A DNA stretch of 64,000 nt from Desulfovibrio sp. X2. Lineage in GTDB: Bacteria > Desulfobacterota > Desulfovibrionia > Desulfovibrionales > Desulfovibrionaceae. Made by a program: the position numbers and the translations under genes. The notes below the pieces were generated by a model. It had not been told where the DNA came from, did no database searches, and saw only the letters and a list, made by a program, of their open reading frames with translations. Within the stretch, counting starts at the first letter, position 1; each line of letters begins with the position of its first letter. Shown in pieces: positions 38,222 to 47,577 of this stretch. The stretch lies in NCBI RefSeq assembly GCF_000422205.1, contig NZ_ATHV01000064.1, forward strand, positions 62,001-126,000. The letters are read 5' to 3'.

Positions 38222-40294
38222 ATGACGGACATGAACGACAAGGCCACGCGGCGACGCCTCCTCCTGGTGGACGACGAGCCCGCCATCCGCACCATGCTCT
38301 CCCTGAGCCTCAAGGACCGCGGCTACGACGTGCGCACGGCATCGAGCTTCGACGAGGGGCTGGCCACGTTCCGGGAATTCGCGCCCGACGTCGTGCTCAC
38401 GGACATCAAGATGCCCGGGCCCGACGGCATCGAGCTTCTGCGTCGCGTGAAGGACGAGAATCCGGACACCGAGGTGGTCATGCTCTCGGGCCACGGCGAC
38501 CTCGAGCTGGCCATCAAGAGCCTGCAGCTCGAGGCCGTGGACTTCGTGACCAAGCCCATCAAGGACGAGATCCTGCAGATCGCCCTGCGCCGCGCCTTCG
38601 AGAAGCAGGCCATGCGGCGGCAGATCGCCGCGCACACCGAGGACCTGGAGCGCCTGGTGCAGGAGAAGTCCGCCCGCCTCCTCGAGCTCGAGCGCGAGCG
38701 CGCCGTGGGCAGCGCCGTGGAGAGCCTCATGTCCGGCCTCTCGGACGTCACCCAGTCCGTGACCGAGTCCGTGAACGCCGACGCCGAGGCGCGCGAGAGC
38801 GCCGGGCCGTCGTGCTTCAACGACCTGCCCTGCTTCGTCTCGGTGCACAACCGGTATCTCGAGATCATCGCCTCCAACCGCCTCTACCGCGAGCGGCTGG
38901 GCGACATGATCGGACGCAACTCCTGGGAGGTTTATTCCGGGCGCGACGGCAAGGGCAACGGCTGCCCGGTGTGGATGGCGCTGCAGACCGGCCGCGGCCA
39001 GAAGAGCCGCGAGGTGGTCCTGGACAAGGACGGCCGGGAGATCCAGGTCATGGTCCACACCGCTCCCATCCCGGGCCGCGACGGCGAGCCCGAGTTCGTC
39101 ATCGAGTTCTCCGTGGACGTCACCGAGGTCGGCCGCCTGCAGGACGAGCTCAAGGCCGCGCAGCAGAAATACCAGGAGATCTTCGAGGCGTCCCCGGCCT
39201 TCATCTCCATACACGACCTCAAGTACACCCTGGTCGAGTCCAACAAGATGTTCCGCGAGCACTTCGGCGAGGGCATCGGCGAACGCTGCTACCAGGTCTA
39301 CAAGCACCGCGAGCGGCCCTGCGACGAGTGCCTGGTGCACCGCACGCTCAAGGAGGGCCACACCGTGGAGCTCGAGACCGTGGTCACGGACCGCGAGGAC
39401 CGGCCCATCAACGTGCTCATCCGCACCTCGCCCATCCGCAACACCGCGGGCGAGATCGTGCAGGTCATGGAGATGGCCACGGACATCACGCAGCTGCGCA
39501 AGCTGCAGGACCACCTCTCCTCCATCGGCCTGATGATCGGCTCCATGTCCCACGGCGTGAAGGGCCTGCTGACCGCGCTGGACGGCGGCATGTACCGCGT
39601 GGACAAGGGGCTCGCCAGGGACGATCTGGCGCTCGTCGCGGACGGATGGGGAACTGTCAAGGACAAGATGGCGCGCGTGCGGCACATGGTCCTCGACATC
39701 CTCTCCTACGCCAAGGCGCGCTCCCTGAACCTGCAGTCCGTGGAGGTCGGCGCCTTCGCGCGCGACGTGGCCTCGATCATCGGCCCCAGGGCCGAGCGCG
39801 CCGGGGTGCGCTTCTCCCTCGAACTCCCGGCCAGGACGGACGGTCCGGCTGGACACGGCGGTCTCGGGGCCTTCGAGGTGGACGACGTGGCCTTTTCCGC
39901 CGCGCTCGTGAACCTGCTCGAGAACGGCGTGGACGCCTGCGCCGAGAAGCCGGGCGACGGGCCGGGCAGCCTGCGGCTTCGCGTGGGCGGCGACAAGGAG
40001 TCCGTCTATTTCGAGATCATGGACAACGGCGTGGGCATGGACCGCGAGACGCGCGAGAAGATGTTCACCCTCTTCTTCTCCTCCAAGGGACACAAGGGCA
40101 CGGGGCTCGGCACCTACATCGCGGGCCACGTGGTCGAGCAGCACGGCGGGCGGCTGCGCGTGGAGTCCGCGCCCGGCAAGGGCACCGTGGTGCACGTGGC
40201 CATGCCCCGCTTCCGGGCCGACGGCCCGGGCGCAGCGCAGGACTGCGCCCCGCTCGGCCGGGCCGGGGACGGCGCCGCGGCCGGGGAGGCCTGA
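38222..40294 (+). CDS. Receiver-PAS-PAS hybrid kinase with atypical H-box
   Basis: A 690-residue cytoplasmic protein. The N-terminal receiver (LLLVDDEP, Asp in VVLTDIKMPGPDG, Lys in VTKPIKD) is followed by a coiled coil, two PAS domains (about 195-310 and 315-430) and an ATPase (LVNLLENGVDAC, DNGVGMD, GTGLGTYIAG). The second PAS contains CYQVYKHRERPCDECLV, a Cys-His-rich insert. The phosphoacceptor region reads SMSHGVKGLLTAL, lacking the usual E-x-N-P after His. It ends in an ATGA overlap with the next kinase, so the two are made together and may signal as a pair. Confidence 0.88.
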   Translation: MTDMNDKATRRRLLLVDDEPAIRTMLSLSLKDRGYDVRTASSFDEGLATFREFAPDVVLTDIKMPGPDGIELLRRVKDENPDTEVVMLSGHGDLELAIKSLQLEAVDFVTKPIKDEILQIALRRAFEKQAMRRQIAAHTEDLERLVQEKSARLLELERERAVGSAVESLMSGLSDVTQSVTESVNADAEARESAGPSCFNDLPCFVSVHNRYLEIIASNRLYRERLGDMIGRNSWEVYSGRDGKGNGCPVWMALQTGRGQKSREVVLDKDGREIQVMVHTAPIPGRDGEPEFVIEFSVDVTEVGRLQDELKAAQQKYQEIFEASPAFISIHDLKYTLVESNKMFREHFGEGIGERCYQVYKHRERPCDECLVHRTLKEGHTVELETVVTDREDRPINVLIRTSPIRNTAGEIVQVMEMATDITQLRKLQDHLSSIGLMIGSMSHGVKGLLTALDGGMYRVDKGLARDDLALVADGWGTVKDKMARVRHMVLDILSYAKARSLNLQSVEVGAFARDVASIIGPRAERAGVRFSLELPARTDGPAGHGGLGAFEVDDVAFSAALVNLLENGVDACAEKPGDGPGSLRLRVGGDKESVYFEIMDNGVGMDRETREKMFTLFFSSKGHKGTGLGTYIAGHVVEQHGGRLRVESAPGKGTVVHVAMPRFRADGPGAAQDCAPLGRAGDGAAAGEA

Positions 40295-41934
40295 TGAGCG
40301 CGCGCCAGGCCCCGAAGGCCGAGGCCCCGTCGTCGAATACCGGAGCGGGCATCGACGCGAATACCGACGCGGATATCGACATCGCGCCCGGGACGCTCGG
40401 AGAGGGCGGGATGGAGATGAGCGACGCCATGTACCGCAACATCTTCGAGGGCGTGCCCTGCCTCGTGGCGGTCATCGACCGCGAGTTCCGCGTGGTCAAG
40501 ACCAACCGCACCTTCGATGCCTGCCTGGGGAGCGCGCCGGGCCGCCACTGCTACGAGGCCTTCCACCACCGCGCCAGGCGCTGCGCGGTCTGTCCGGTGG
40601 GCGAGACCTTCGCGGACGGCCGGTTCCACACCCGCGAGGAGATCGGCACCTACAAGGACGGGACCAGGGGCCACTGGATCGTCACCACAGCGCCCGTGGC
40701 CGACGAGGAAGGCCGCACCGTGGCGGCCATCAAGATGTGCCTGGACATCACCCCGCGCAAGCGGCTCGAGGAGGAGCTCGCCCACTCCGAGGAGAAGTAC
40801 CACGCCATCTTCTCCAACATCCCCTACTGCGTCTTCCTGCTCGATCCCGAGACGTTGGCCGTGCGCGAGTGCAACGACCGCTGCATGACCAACTACGGCC
40901 GTTCGCGCGAGGAGCTTCTGGGCCGCTCCTTCCTCTCGCTCTTTCCCATGGACGAGGCCGCCCGCCATTCCGCCACGCTCCGCCGCCCCGGGATGATCAA
41001 CCAGGCGCGGCAGGTGCGCGGGGACGGCAGCGTCTTCTTCGCCACCATCCGCCTGGCCCGATGCGCCTACGCCGGAACCGAGGTGCTGCTCGCGGCCACC
41101 ACGGACATCACCAAGCGCCTGGAGATCGAGCGCCAGCTCATCCAGGCGGGCAAGATGGCCACGGTGGGCGAGATGGCCACGGGCATGGCCCACGAGCTGA
41201 ACCAGCCCCTGACCGTGATCCAGACCGGCGTGGACCTCATCCTGCGCAAGCTGCGCGAGGGCGGGGAGCTGGACCGGGAGCAGCTGCGCACCGTGGCCGA
41301 GCTGATGAACGAGCAGATCGACCGCGCCTCCGGGCTCATCAACCACGTGCGGGAGTTCGGCCGCAAGTCGGACCTCAGGCGCGAGGCCGTGGACGTGGGC
41401 GGCGTGCTGAAGAGGGCCTTCGGCATCTTCCGCGAGCAGTTCGCCCTGCGCGGCATCAGTGTGGACTTCCGCCTGCCCGCCTACCTGCCGCCCGTGGAGG
41501 CGGAGATGAACCGGCTGGAGCAGGTGGTCATCAACCTTCTGCTCAACGCGCGCGACGCCATCGAGACGCGCTGCGCCCAGGACCCGGCCGCGGGAAAGCG
41601 GATCGAGATCGCGGCCGAGGTGGCGGGAGGCGAGGTGCGGGTGCTCATGAGCGACACCGGTCCCGGCGTGCCCGCGCACCTGCGCGAAAAGATCTTCGAG
41701 CCCTTCTTCACCACCAAGGACCCGGGCAAGGGCACCGGGCTCGGGCTGTCCATCTCCTACGGCATCGTCAGCGACTACGGCGGGCGCATAGAGGTGCTGC
41801 CGCCCGATGCCGCTCCCATACCCGCGCACGACGGCGCGTCCGGCGGCGCTTCCGGCGGCGCGACTCCGCAAACCGGGGCGCGTTTCCTCATCCGCCTGCC
41901 TGCGGCCGCGGGAAAAGCGGAAAAGAAGATCTGA
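40294..41934 (+). CDS. PAS-PAS sensor histidine kinase
   Basis: A 546-residue soluble kinase translationally coupled to the preceding hybrid. PAS 1 (about 45-160) carries [17 protein letters not shown], the same Cys-His arrangement as its neighbour. PAS 2 spans about 165-285. The H-box is canonical ([19 protein letters not shown]), with N-box [13 protein letters not shown] and [13 protein letters not shown]. There are no membrane helices. The shared Cys motif suggests redox, metal or heme sensing by both kinases, which is inference. Confidence 0.9.
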   Translation: MSARQAPKAEAPSSNTGAGIDANTDADIDIAPGTLGEGGMEMSDAMYRNIFEGVPCLVAVIDREFRVVKTNRTFDACLGSAPGRHCYEAFHHRARRCAVCPVGETFADGRFHTREEIGTYKDGTRGHWIVTTAPVADEEGRTVAAIKMCLDITPRKRLEEELAHSEEKYHAIFSNIPYCVFLLDPETLAVRECNDRCMTNYGRSREELLGRSFLSLFPMDEAARHSATLRRPGMINQARQVRGDGSVFFATIRLARCAYAGTEVLLAATTDITKRLEIERQLIQAGKMATVGEMATGMAHELNQPLTVIQTGVDLILRKLREGGELDREQLRTVAELMNEQIDRASGLINHVREFGRKSDLRREAVDVGGVLKRAFGIFREQFALRGISVDFRLPAYLPPVEAEMNRLEQVVINLLLNARDAIETRCAQDPAAGKRIEIAAEVAGGEVRVLMSDTGPGVPAHLREKIFEPFFTTKDPGKGTGLGLSISYGIVSDYGGRIEVLPPDAAPIPAHDGASGGASGGATPQTGARFLIRLPAAAGKAEKKI

Positions 41935-41998
41935 GGGAAAATCCGGAGAAAGAATCGGGGGAAGGATCGGGGGAAGATCGAAGGGGGGAGGCGTCCAA

Positions 41999-42030
41999 CC
42001 GGGGAAGAGGGCCGAAGCCCTCCTCCCCGG
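41999..42030 (+). terminator. GC-rich hairpin between convergent genes
   Basis: CCGGGGAAGAGGGC (41999-42012) pairs with GCCCTCCTCCCCGG (42017-42030) at 13 of 14 positions around a CGAA loop. It follows the kinase pair; no T-run is present. A purine-rich stretch of repeated ATCGGGGGAAG lies just before it. Confidence 0.55.
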
Positions 42031-42051
42031 GGAACCGGACGAAAGGCGCCT

Positions 42052-42609
42052 TCAGCGGCCCACTGCCACCTCACGGCGCACGTCAGCAAGATCGATGACG
42101 ATGGGGGCGATCAGGTCGAAGCCCTTGCTGTCACACCAGCTGTGCTCGTCGGCGAACCTGCCGTCGTAGAGCACGTTGTCCAGGATGAAGTAGTGGGGCT
42201 CGCCCATGATCCTGTCCCACTTCTGGACCTGGAAGCTGAACTTGGCCGGATCGAACTCCGACACGTCGCTCCACTTCCACACGCAGCCGCAGGGCTCGTT
42301 GTCGTACCCGAGCACGCACAGGTAGCTCGCCTTGCTCTCGAGGTACATGCGGCGCCGGATCTCGATCGCGTCCTTGATGAGCTCGGACTCGTCGAACGAG
42401 ACGGGCTTGCCGTCGAGGGTCACCTTGAGCAGCAGGTCGTCGTCGAGACGCATGCCGCAGGTGCACGTGTTTCCCTTGCGCCACCAATTCACATACTTCT
42501 GCTTGTATACACCGGAACCGAGTCTGCGCATCTTGTTCGCCGTGGATTCGGAAACCGGATGAAGCGCCAAATCGCAACAATGCCCTCTGGTGTCGAACAC
42601 GAGTTGCAT
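42052..42609 (-). CDS. Orphan Cys-rich protein, 185 residues
   Basis: I do not recognise this protein. It has no signal peptide or membrane helix. Cysteines fall in CC, CTCG and CGC clusters (VFDTRGHCCDL; NTCTCGMRL; NEPCGCVW), which could hold a metal. The middle is charged and aromatic (AIEIRRRMYLESKASYLCVL; FSFQVQKWDRIMGEPHYFIL). Codon use is less GC-biased than its neighbours. A strong promoter with an operator-like palindrome lies about 150 nt upstream. ATG 42609 has GGAGATGTG upstream. Isolated between a kinase pair and the hydrogenase, it looks acquired. Confidence 0.7.
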   Translation of the reverse strand: MQLVFDTRGHCCDLALHPVSESTANKMRRLGSGVYKQKYVNWWRKGNTCTCGMRLDDDLLLKVTLDGKPVSFDESELIKDAIEIRRRMYLESKASYLCVLGYDNEPCGCVWKWSDVSEFDPAKFSFQVQKWDRIMGEPHYFILDNVLYDGRFADEHSWCDSKGFDLIAPIVIDLADVRREVAVGR

Positions 42610-42741
42610 GTCACATCTCCTTCTCTGTGGCAGGCCGGCTCCGCTTCGCGGAATCGGCCGTACTTCGGCGGTCCCCTTGCCTGACGCTTCGGACCGCCGT
42701 TCCCGTCGCCTTATCGGCGGAGGGGTACCCGAAGCGGCTGA

Positions 42742-42796
42742 CTGATCAACCGATCAGCCATGTGAAAGATATAACGACCGTCAAATTCGAGTGCAA
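42742..42796 (-). promoter_or_regulatory. Promoter and operator-like palindrome of the orphan gene
   Basis: On the minus strand TTGCAC (42796-42791), a 17-bp spacer and TATATC (42773-42768) form a good promoter. CTGATC-AACC-GATCAG (42742-42757) covers the expected start point. The leader to ATG 42609 is about 150 nt and holds a CGGCGGTCC/GGACCGCCG hairpin (42666-42699). Confidence 0.55.
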
Positions 42797-42921
42797 CCAT
42801 TATTTTTGAGCCGTTACGGACTAAATCTTGCCAAATTTACGCGCAATTCATTGTAATAAAACATTTATTTTGAAAAATATTGCACTATTGAATTAAGTAT
42901 TTTTTATGAACAGTGTTTTCA

Positions 42922-42976
42922 GTGCAAAAACACGAAAGCCGCGCTCATACAGCACATACGCCATACGAGCGCGGCT
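42922..42976 (-). terminator. Terminator of the coo hydrogenase operon
   Basis: On the minus strand AGCCGCGCTC pairs perfectly with GAGCGCGGCT around a 20-nt loop (42937-42976) and is followed by TTCGTGTTTTTGC. It lies about 50 nt after the cooF stop. The AT-rich stretch 42780-42920 holds no gene. Confidence 0.75.
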
Positions 42977-43024
42977 CGTTATGTTTTTCCCAATCAGGCC
43001 GTACACATAGACTTGGAACAGCAC

Positions 43025-43564
43025 CTAGGCGTGCAAGGCGCGATAGCGGGAAAGCGGAACCATGTGCAGCGCCTTGGCCGGGCAGGCCTCGACGCAGGCG
43101 CAGGACGCCTTGCCCTCGCGCTCGCGCCATTCGGAGCAGAGGTCGCAGCGCACCGCCACCTCGCGGCCGTAGAGATGCCCCTCGTCGTCCTCCTCGGGCA
43201 GGCCGATGAAGGACAGGCTGATGGCCCCGTACGGACAGGCCATGATGCACAGCTTGCAGGCGGCGCAGTACTGGGCGCGCATGACCACGCGGCCGTTCTC
43301 CTGCACCAGGGCGCGCGTGGGGCAGACGCGGGCGCAGGGCGCGTGCTCGCACTGGCGGCACTGCACCGGCATCTTCACGCTGTCGGTCTTGACCACGTGC
43401 ACCCGCGGCGCGAACACGCCGCGCTTCTTGGCCGCCTCCTTGATGGTCAGGTTGTTGTGCGAGGCGATGCAGGCGAGCTCGCACTTGCGGCAGGCCTTGC
43501 ACTTCTCGACCTCGGCCTCGATGACGTAGGGCTCGCTGCTGTTGCGGGCATCCTGGGCGCTCAT
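43025..43564 (-). CDS. cooF: CooF-type polyferredoxin of the hydrogenase
   Basis: A 179-residue iron-sulfur protein with four Cys clusters: [35 protein letters not shown] and CDLC followed by CACVEAC. It should hold up to four [4Fe-4S] clusters and pass electrons to the membrane hydrogenase, in Rhodospirillum rubrum from CO dehydrogenase. No CO dehydrogenase is in the window, so its electron donor is open. It overlaps the hypA stop by 4 nt (ATGA), last in the operon before a terminator. Confidence 0.9.
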   Translation of the reverse strand: MSAQDARNSSEPYVIEAEVEKCKACRKCELACIASHNNLTIKEAAKKRGVFAPRVHVVKTDSVKMPVQCRQCEHAPCARVCPTRALVQENGRVVMRAQYCAACKLCIMACPYGAISLSFIGLPEEDDEGHLYGREVAVRCDLCSEWREREGKASCACVEACPAKALHMVPLSRYRALHA

Positions 43565-43929
43565 GGGCGGACTCCTTGCTGGGGCTGTGGTTGGGCTTCG
43601 ATGGCGGCGATGGTCAGTTCATGCCCGCCCGAGAGGTCGAGCTCGGCCGCTCCGCAGGCGGGACAGGCGAAATGGCGCCGCGTGAGTTCGCATTCCTTGC
43701 CGCAGACGCGGCAGCGGCCGTGCATGGGCGTCGTCTCGCAGGAGAGCTCGGCGCCGTCGGCCACGGTCCCGGCCGCATAGAGGTCGAAACAGGCGGACAG
43801 GGTCCTCTCCTCCACGGCGGCGAGCAGCCCCACCTGCAGGCGGACCCGCGTGATGCGGGCCACGCCGTGGCGGCATGCCTCGTCCTCGAGGATGCGCATG
43901 ATGCCTGCGACGATGGCGGACTCGTGCAC
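43561..43929 (-). CDS. hypA: HypA-type hydrogenase nickel-insertion protein
   Basis: A 122-residue maturation protein. The start is GTG 43929, read as fMet, giving the essential N-terminal M-H-E. The zinc site is CRVCGKEC plus CPACG. The Gly-rich strand [16 protein letters not shown] is typical. HypA delivers nickel to the large subunit, here CooH encoded just upstream, so this copy is probably dedicated to this hydrogenase. Confidence 0.92.
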   Translation of the reverse strand: MHESAIVAGIMRILEDEACRHGVARITRVRLQVGLLAAVEERTLSACFDLYAAGTVADGAELSCETTPMHGRCRVCGKECELTRRHFACPACGAAELDLSGGHELTIAAIEAQPQPQQGVRP

Positions 43930-43952
43930 GGCCCTGTCCTCCCTCTCCCCTG

Positions 43953-45047
43953 CTACCGTTCGGTGCAGGAGATGCAGGGGTCGATGCTGTTGACGATCAG
44001 CGGGATGTCCGAGATCCTGCAATCCTTCATCATCACGCCGAGCGCGTCCCAGTTCATGTAGGACGGCACGCGCCACTTGAGCCGGTTGGGCGTGTCCGTG
44101 CCGTCGGTGCGCAGGTAGTAGACCAGCTCGCCGCGCGGCGCCTCGCTGCGCGCGAGCGACTCGCCCGCCGGGATCTCCGGCAGCGGCGCGCACAGCGGCC
44201 CCCCGGGCAGATCCTTCACGCAGCGGCGCAGAAGGCCGATGGAGACCAGGATCTCGCGCATGCGGACCATGGCCCGCGAGTGCACGTCGCAGCCGTCCTC
44301 GGTGACGACCTCGACGTCCAGGCGGGGATAGGCGCCGTAGGGGGCTTCCACGCGGACGTCGAGGGGCAGGCCCGAGCCGCGGGCCACCGGCCCGACGACG
44401 GCGAAGGAACGCGCGTCCTCCTTGCCGAGGACGCCCACGCCCCGCGAGCGCCGAAGGATCATGGCGTCCGTGGCGTAGATGTTCATTATCGAGCGAACCT
44501 CGCGCTCGACCTTGGCCAGGCTCTCGACCAGGAAGCGGGTCAGCTCGGCGTCCACGTCGTACTTCACGCCGCCGATGCAGTTGGCCGCGAGGTCCATGCG
44601 GTTGCCGTACACGGTCTCCTTCACGTCCTGCATGATCTCGCGCACTTCCATGACGTGCATGAACAGCGACTTGAAGCCGATGATGTGCGCCAGCACGGCC
44701 ACGTTGAAGAGGTGCGAGGCCACACGCTTGATCTCCTCGGCCATCACGCGCAGGTACAGGGCGCGCTCCGGCACGGCGATCGAGGCGAGGTTCTCCACGG
44801 CCATGCAGTAGGTGTAGGGGTGGCTGTTCGAGCACAGCGAGCAGACGCGCTCCGTGAGCACGATGTTCTGGAACAGCGTGCGGCGCAGCGCCAGGGCCTC
44901 CATGCCGCGGTGCACGTGCCCGGCCGTGAGCTCCACGCCGCGCACGATCTCGCCGTCCACGTCGAGCTTGAAGTACATGGGCTCCTCAAGCGCCACGTGC
45001 ACGGGCCCCACGGGCAGCGTGTAGGTGGTATCCTTCACGTCGCTCAT
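43953..45047 (-). CDS. cooH: CooH-type [NiFe] hydrogenase large subunit
   Basis: A 364-residue catalytic subunit related to NuoD. The nickel-binding pairs are [10 protein letters not shown] near residue 68 and DPCISCTER at the very C-terminus. The C-terminal motif ends in Arg, as in many group 4 enzymes, with no cleavable extension after it, so no protease processing is expected. ATG 45047 overlaps the cooU stop (ATGA). It should catalyse proton reduction or H2 oxidation on the cytoplasmic side of the membrane complex. Confidence 0.93.
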   Translation of the reverse strand: MSDVKDTTYTLPVGPVHVALEEPMYFKLDVDGEIVRGVELTAGHVHRGMEALALRRTLFQNIVLTERVCSLCSNSHPYTYCMAVENLASIAVPERALYLRVMAEEIKRVASHLFNVAVLAHIIGFKSLFMHVMEVREIMQDVKETVYGNRMDLAANCIGGVKYDVDAELTRFLVESLAKVEREVRSIMNIYATDAMILRRSRGVGVLGKEDARSFAVVGPVARGSGLPLDVRVEAPYGAYPRLDVEVVTEDGCDVHSRAMVRMREILVSIGLLRRCVKDLPGGPLCAPLPEIPAGESLARSEAPRGELVYYLRTDGTDTPNRLKWRVPSYMNWDALGVMMKDCRISDIPLIVNSIDPCISCTER

Positions 45048-45646
45048 GCCTTCTCCTCCTCGGAAGCGGGCACTGCTGCCCCCTCCCCTTCCGTCTGCGC
45101 CTCTTCCACCTTCTCTTCGGCGTGCCTGTCGCCCAGGATGCGTTCCCACAGATCCTTGCTGGAAGCGCCGTTCATGAGCACCGAGATGGGAATGATCCTG
45201 TTCATGATGCCCCGATCGAGACTTTCGTCCAGGAACAGGCGGCGGGGATCGGGATGGCCGATGACGCTGATGCCGTACATCTCCATGAACTCGCGCTCGT
45301 TCCAGTCCGCGTTGCGAAACAGCGGCGTGATGGAGGGCACGCTGCGCGTGCGCTCGGAAAGCGGCACGGTGACCGTGACCATGGTCCCGCGGCAGTCGAA
45401 GTGGTAGGCGATCTCGTGGCGCGTGTAGCCGTGCTCGCGCACCGGATCGTAGGCGGTCACGGTGCACAGGCGCGCGGCGTGCGCGGCCAGCAGCTCGGCG
45501 GCCCGGGTCAGGTCGTCGGAGACCTCGAGCCGGTACCAGTAGAAGCGGTTGCCGGTCTGGTCCTCGGTCCAGTGAAAGCCGCCCTTGAGCGCCAGTATCT
45601 CGAGACCGTGCTCGAGTTCGGGATCAAGCGTGCGTACGGTCGCCAT
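45044..45646 (-). CDS. cooU: CooU-type hydrogenase subunit (NuoC-like)
   Basis: A 200-residue protein of the NuoC/HycE-N family. The signature NADWNEREFMEMYGISVIGHPDPRRLFL is clear. The N-terminus overlaps the end of cooX by 23 nt and the C-terminus ends in an acidic Glu/Ala tail (EEKVEEAQTEGEG). It is a structural partner of CooH in the peripheral arm. Confidence 0.9.
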   Translation of the reverse strand: MATVRTLDPELEHGLEILALKGGFHWTEDQTGNRFYWYRLEVSDDLTRAAELLAAHAARLCTVTAYDPVREHGYTRHEIAYHFDCRGTMVTVTVPLSERTRSVPSITPLFRNADWNEREFMEMYGISVIGHPDPRRLFLDESLDRGIMNRIIPISVLMNGASSKDLWERILGDRHAEEKVEEAQTEGEGAAVPASEEEKA

Positions 45647-46160
45647 TGTCGGCCTCCACGCGCTTCAGCGCGCTTTCGAGCTGGCGGCACTGCGGGCACA
45701 GGCGCATGAGGTGCGCCGCGTCCACGTCGTTGTCCGCGTAGATGCGTCCGGCGAGCGCGGGCGGCAGCGGACGGATGTGCGCTCCGCAGCCCTCGCAGGA
45801 GAGGAAGGGCACGAAATGGCGCTCGCACCACTCGTACTTCTCGGACTGCGGGTGGGCGTTGTGCCAGTCGTTGCTCATGGAGATGGCGCCGGTGGGGCAG
45901 TAGTGCCGACACAGGCCGCACAGGGCGCAGGTGTTGTGCCACAGGGCGAAGTCGTAGCCGCTGCCGTCGGGCCGCTCCTCGATGTGGATGGCCGCACCCG
46001 CGCAGACGTGGCGGCAGATGGCGCAGCCCACGCACAGGGCGGGGTTCATGTGCACCTTGCCGCGGAAACGCGCGGGCGTCTTCGCCTCGACGAAGGGAAA
46101 GGGATCGGTGGACGGCCCCTTGACCACGTTGCCGGCCAGTATCTTCAGGAAATCGAACAT
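45624..46160 (-). CDS. cooX: CooX-type ferredoxin subunit (NuoI-like)
   Basis: A 178-residue protein with two [4Fe-4S] motifs, CVGCAICRHVC and CALCGLCRHYC, each closed by a further Cys-Pro or Gly. A C-terminal CEGCGAH plus CPQCRQLE pair could bind zinc. GGAGGATGAC upstream selects ATG 46160, one base after the cooL stop. It carries electrons from CooF-like donors to CooL. Confidence 0.9.
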   Translation of the reverse strand: MFDFLKILAGNVVKGPSTDPFPFVEAKTPARFRGKVHMNPALCVGCAICRHVCAGAAIHIEERPDGSGYDFALWHNTCALCGLCRHYCPTGAISMSNDWHNAHPQSEKYEWCERHFVPFLSCEGCGAHIRPLPPALAGRIYADNDVDAAHLMRLCPQCRQLESALKRVEADNGDRTHA

Positions 46161-46161
46161 G

Positions 46162-46596
46162 TCATCCTCCGATGCGGGCAAGCCAGACGTCGCGGGCCTT
46201 GACCACGCCCTCGATGATGGCCTGCGGCCGGGGCGGGCACCCCGGCACGTTGATGTCGATGGGCAGATACTTGTCCACGGGCCCCTCGATGCTGTAGCCG
46301 CCGCGGAACACGCCGCAGCTCACGGGGCAGATGCCCACGGCCACGGTGATCTTGGGCTCGGGGATCTCGTCCCAGACACGCAGGACCTTGTCCTTGACCC
46401 GCGCGGTGAGCGGGCCGGTGATGAGCACGATGTCCGCGTGGCGCGGGCTGCCGCAGTACTTGCAGCCGAAACGCTCCACGTCGTAGCGCGGGATGCAGGC
46501 CGTGGTCAGCAGCTCGACGTCGCAGCCGTTGCACGAGCCCGCGTTGATCCGATAGAGCCACGGCGACCGGACGGAGAGCTTCTTCAAGAGGTTCAT
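46162..46596 (-). CDS. cooL: CooL-type hydrogenase small subunit (NuoB-like)
   Basis: A 144-residue small subunit that holds the proximal [4Fe-4S] cluster. The cluster ligands are in GSCNGCDVELL, GICPVSCGVF and VPGCPPRPQ, the NuoB pattern. It joins CooH to the membrane part. It starts 11 nt after the cooK stop and ends at the cooX start. Confidence 0.93.
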   Translation of the reverse strand: MNLLKKLSVRSPWLYRINAGSCNGCDVELLTTACIPRYDVERFGCKYCGSPRHADIVLITGPLTARVKDKVLRVWDEIPEPKITVAVGICPVSCGVFRGGYSIEGPVDKYLPIDINVPGCPPRPQAIIEGVVKARDVWLARIGG

Positions 46597-46607
46597 GGCG
46601 GCTCCGT

Positions 46608-47573
46608 TCACATTCCCCAGCACGCCAGGACCAGGCTCGCCAGGGCCAGCGTCGCGGGATACTTGAGGTAGAAGGTGAAGGCCTGGTCCACGCGGAAACG
46701 TCCGGTGGCCGACTTGACGATGGTCAGGGAGACGAGCATCAGCGCCGCGCACTTGAACAGGAACCAGAGCACGTTCACGAAGGCTCCGCCGGGCACGGGC
46801 GCGGGGAAGAACATGGCCACGCCCAGGCCCAGCACGACCATGGCCTTCAGCGCCGAGGCCACGTGGAAGAAGCCGAGCGCGGGGCCGGAGTACTCGAGCA
46901 GCGGGCCCTCGATGAGCTCGGTCTCGGCCTCGGGCACGTCGAAGGGCGGCACGCCCATGGTCCCGGGCAGGAAGAGCAGGTAGGCGATCAGCGCGGGCCA
47001 CATGGCCGGGTCGAAGACCAGCTGGCCATGGGCGAGCTGGTAGGCGACCACCGCGGACAGGGAGAACTCCGCCCCGCCGCCCGTGGCCGCGCCGACCTTC
47101 ATGGCCACGGCCAGGAGCACCGCCAGGAGCGGCACCTCGTAGGCCAGCATCATGCACATCTCGCGCGAGAAGCCCAGCGCGCCGAAGGGCGAGCTGGAGG
47201 CCGAGCCGCCGACCATGAGCGCGATGGCGGGCAGCGGCAGGAGGTAGAAGAGGACCAGCAGGTCGCCCATGCCCGAGAGCCCGGCGTACGCGCCGGTCAC
47301 CGGGATGAAGGCGGCGCACACGGCCATGCCGGTGAAGCCGATGAGCGGCGCGGTCAGGAAGGCCGTGCGGTTGGCCGTGGAGGGAATGATCGTCTCCTTG
47401 GTGGCCAGCTTGGCGAGGTCGTAGAACGGCTGCAGGAGGGGCGGCCCCACGCGGCGCTGCAGCCTGGCCTCGACGCGGCGGTCGAGCCCCTTGAGCAGGA
47501 GCCCCACGGCGATGGCGAAGAGCCCGCCGGGGAAGACCAGCATGTGGAAGAGCGCGGGAAGAACGGCGTTCAT
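46608..47573 (-). CDS. cooK: CooK-type membrane subunit (NuoH/HycD-like)
   Basis: A 321-residue integral membrane protein with about eight helices. RVEARLQRRVGPPLLQPFYDLAKL is the NuoH signature for the junction with the peripheral arm, and FDVPEAETELIEGPLLEYSG supplies the acidic residues thought to couple redox to ion transfer. It starts 4 nt after the cooM stop. Confidence 0.92.
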   Translation of the reverse strand: MNAVLPALFHMLVFPGGLFAIAVGLLLKGLDRRVEARLQRRVGPPLLQPFYDLAKLATKETIIPSTANRTAFLTAPLIGFTGMAVCAAFIPVTGAYAGLSGMGDLLVLFYLLPLPAIALMVGGSASSSPFGALGFSREMCMMLAYEVPLLAVLLAVAMKVGAATGGGAEFSLSAVVAYQLAHGQLVFDPAMWPALIAYLLFLPGTMGVPPFDVPEAETELIEGPLLEYSGPALGFFHVASALKAMVVLGLGVAMFFPAPVPGGAFVNVLWFLFKCAALMLVSLTIVKSATGRFRVDQAFTFYLKYPATLALASLVLACWGM

Positions 47574-47577
47574 GTGC

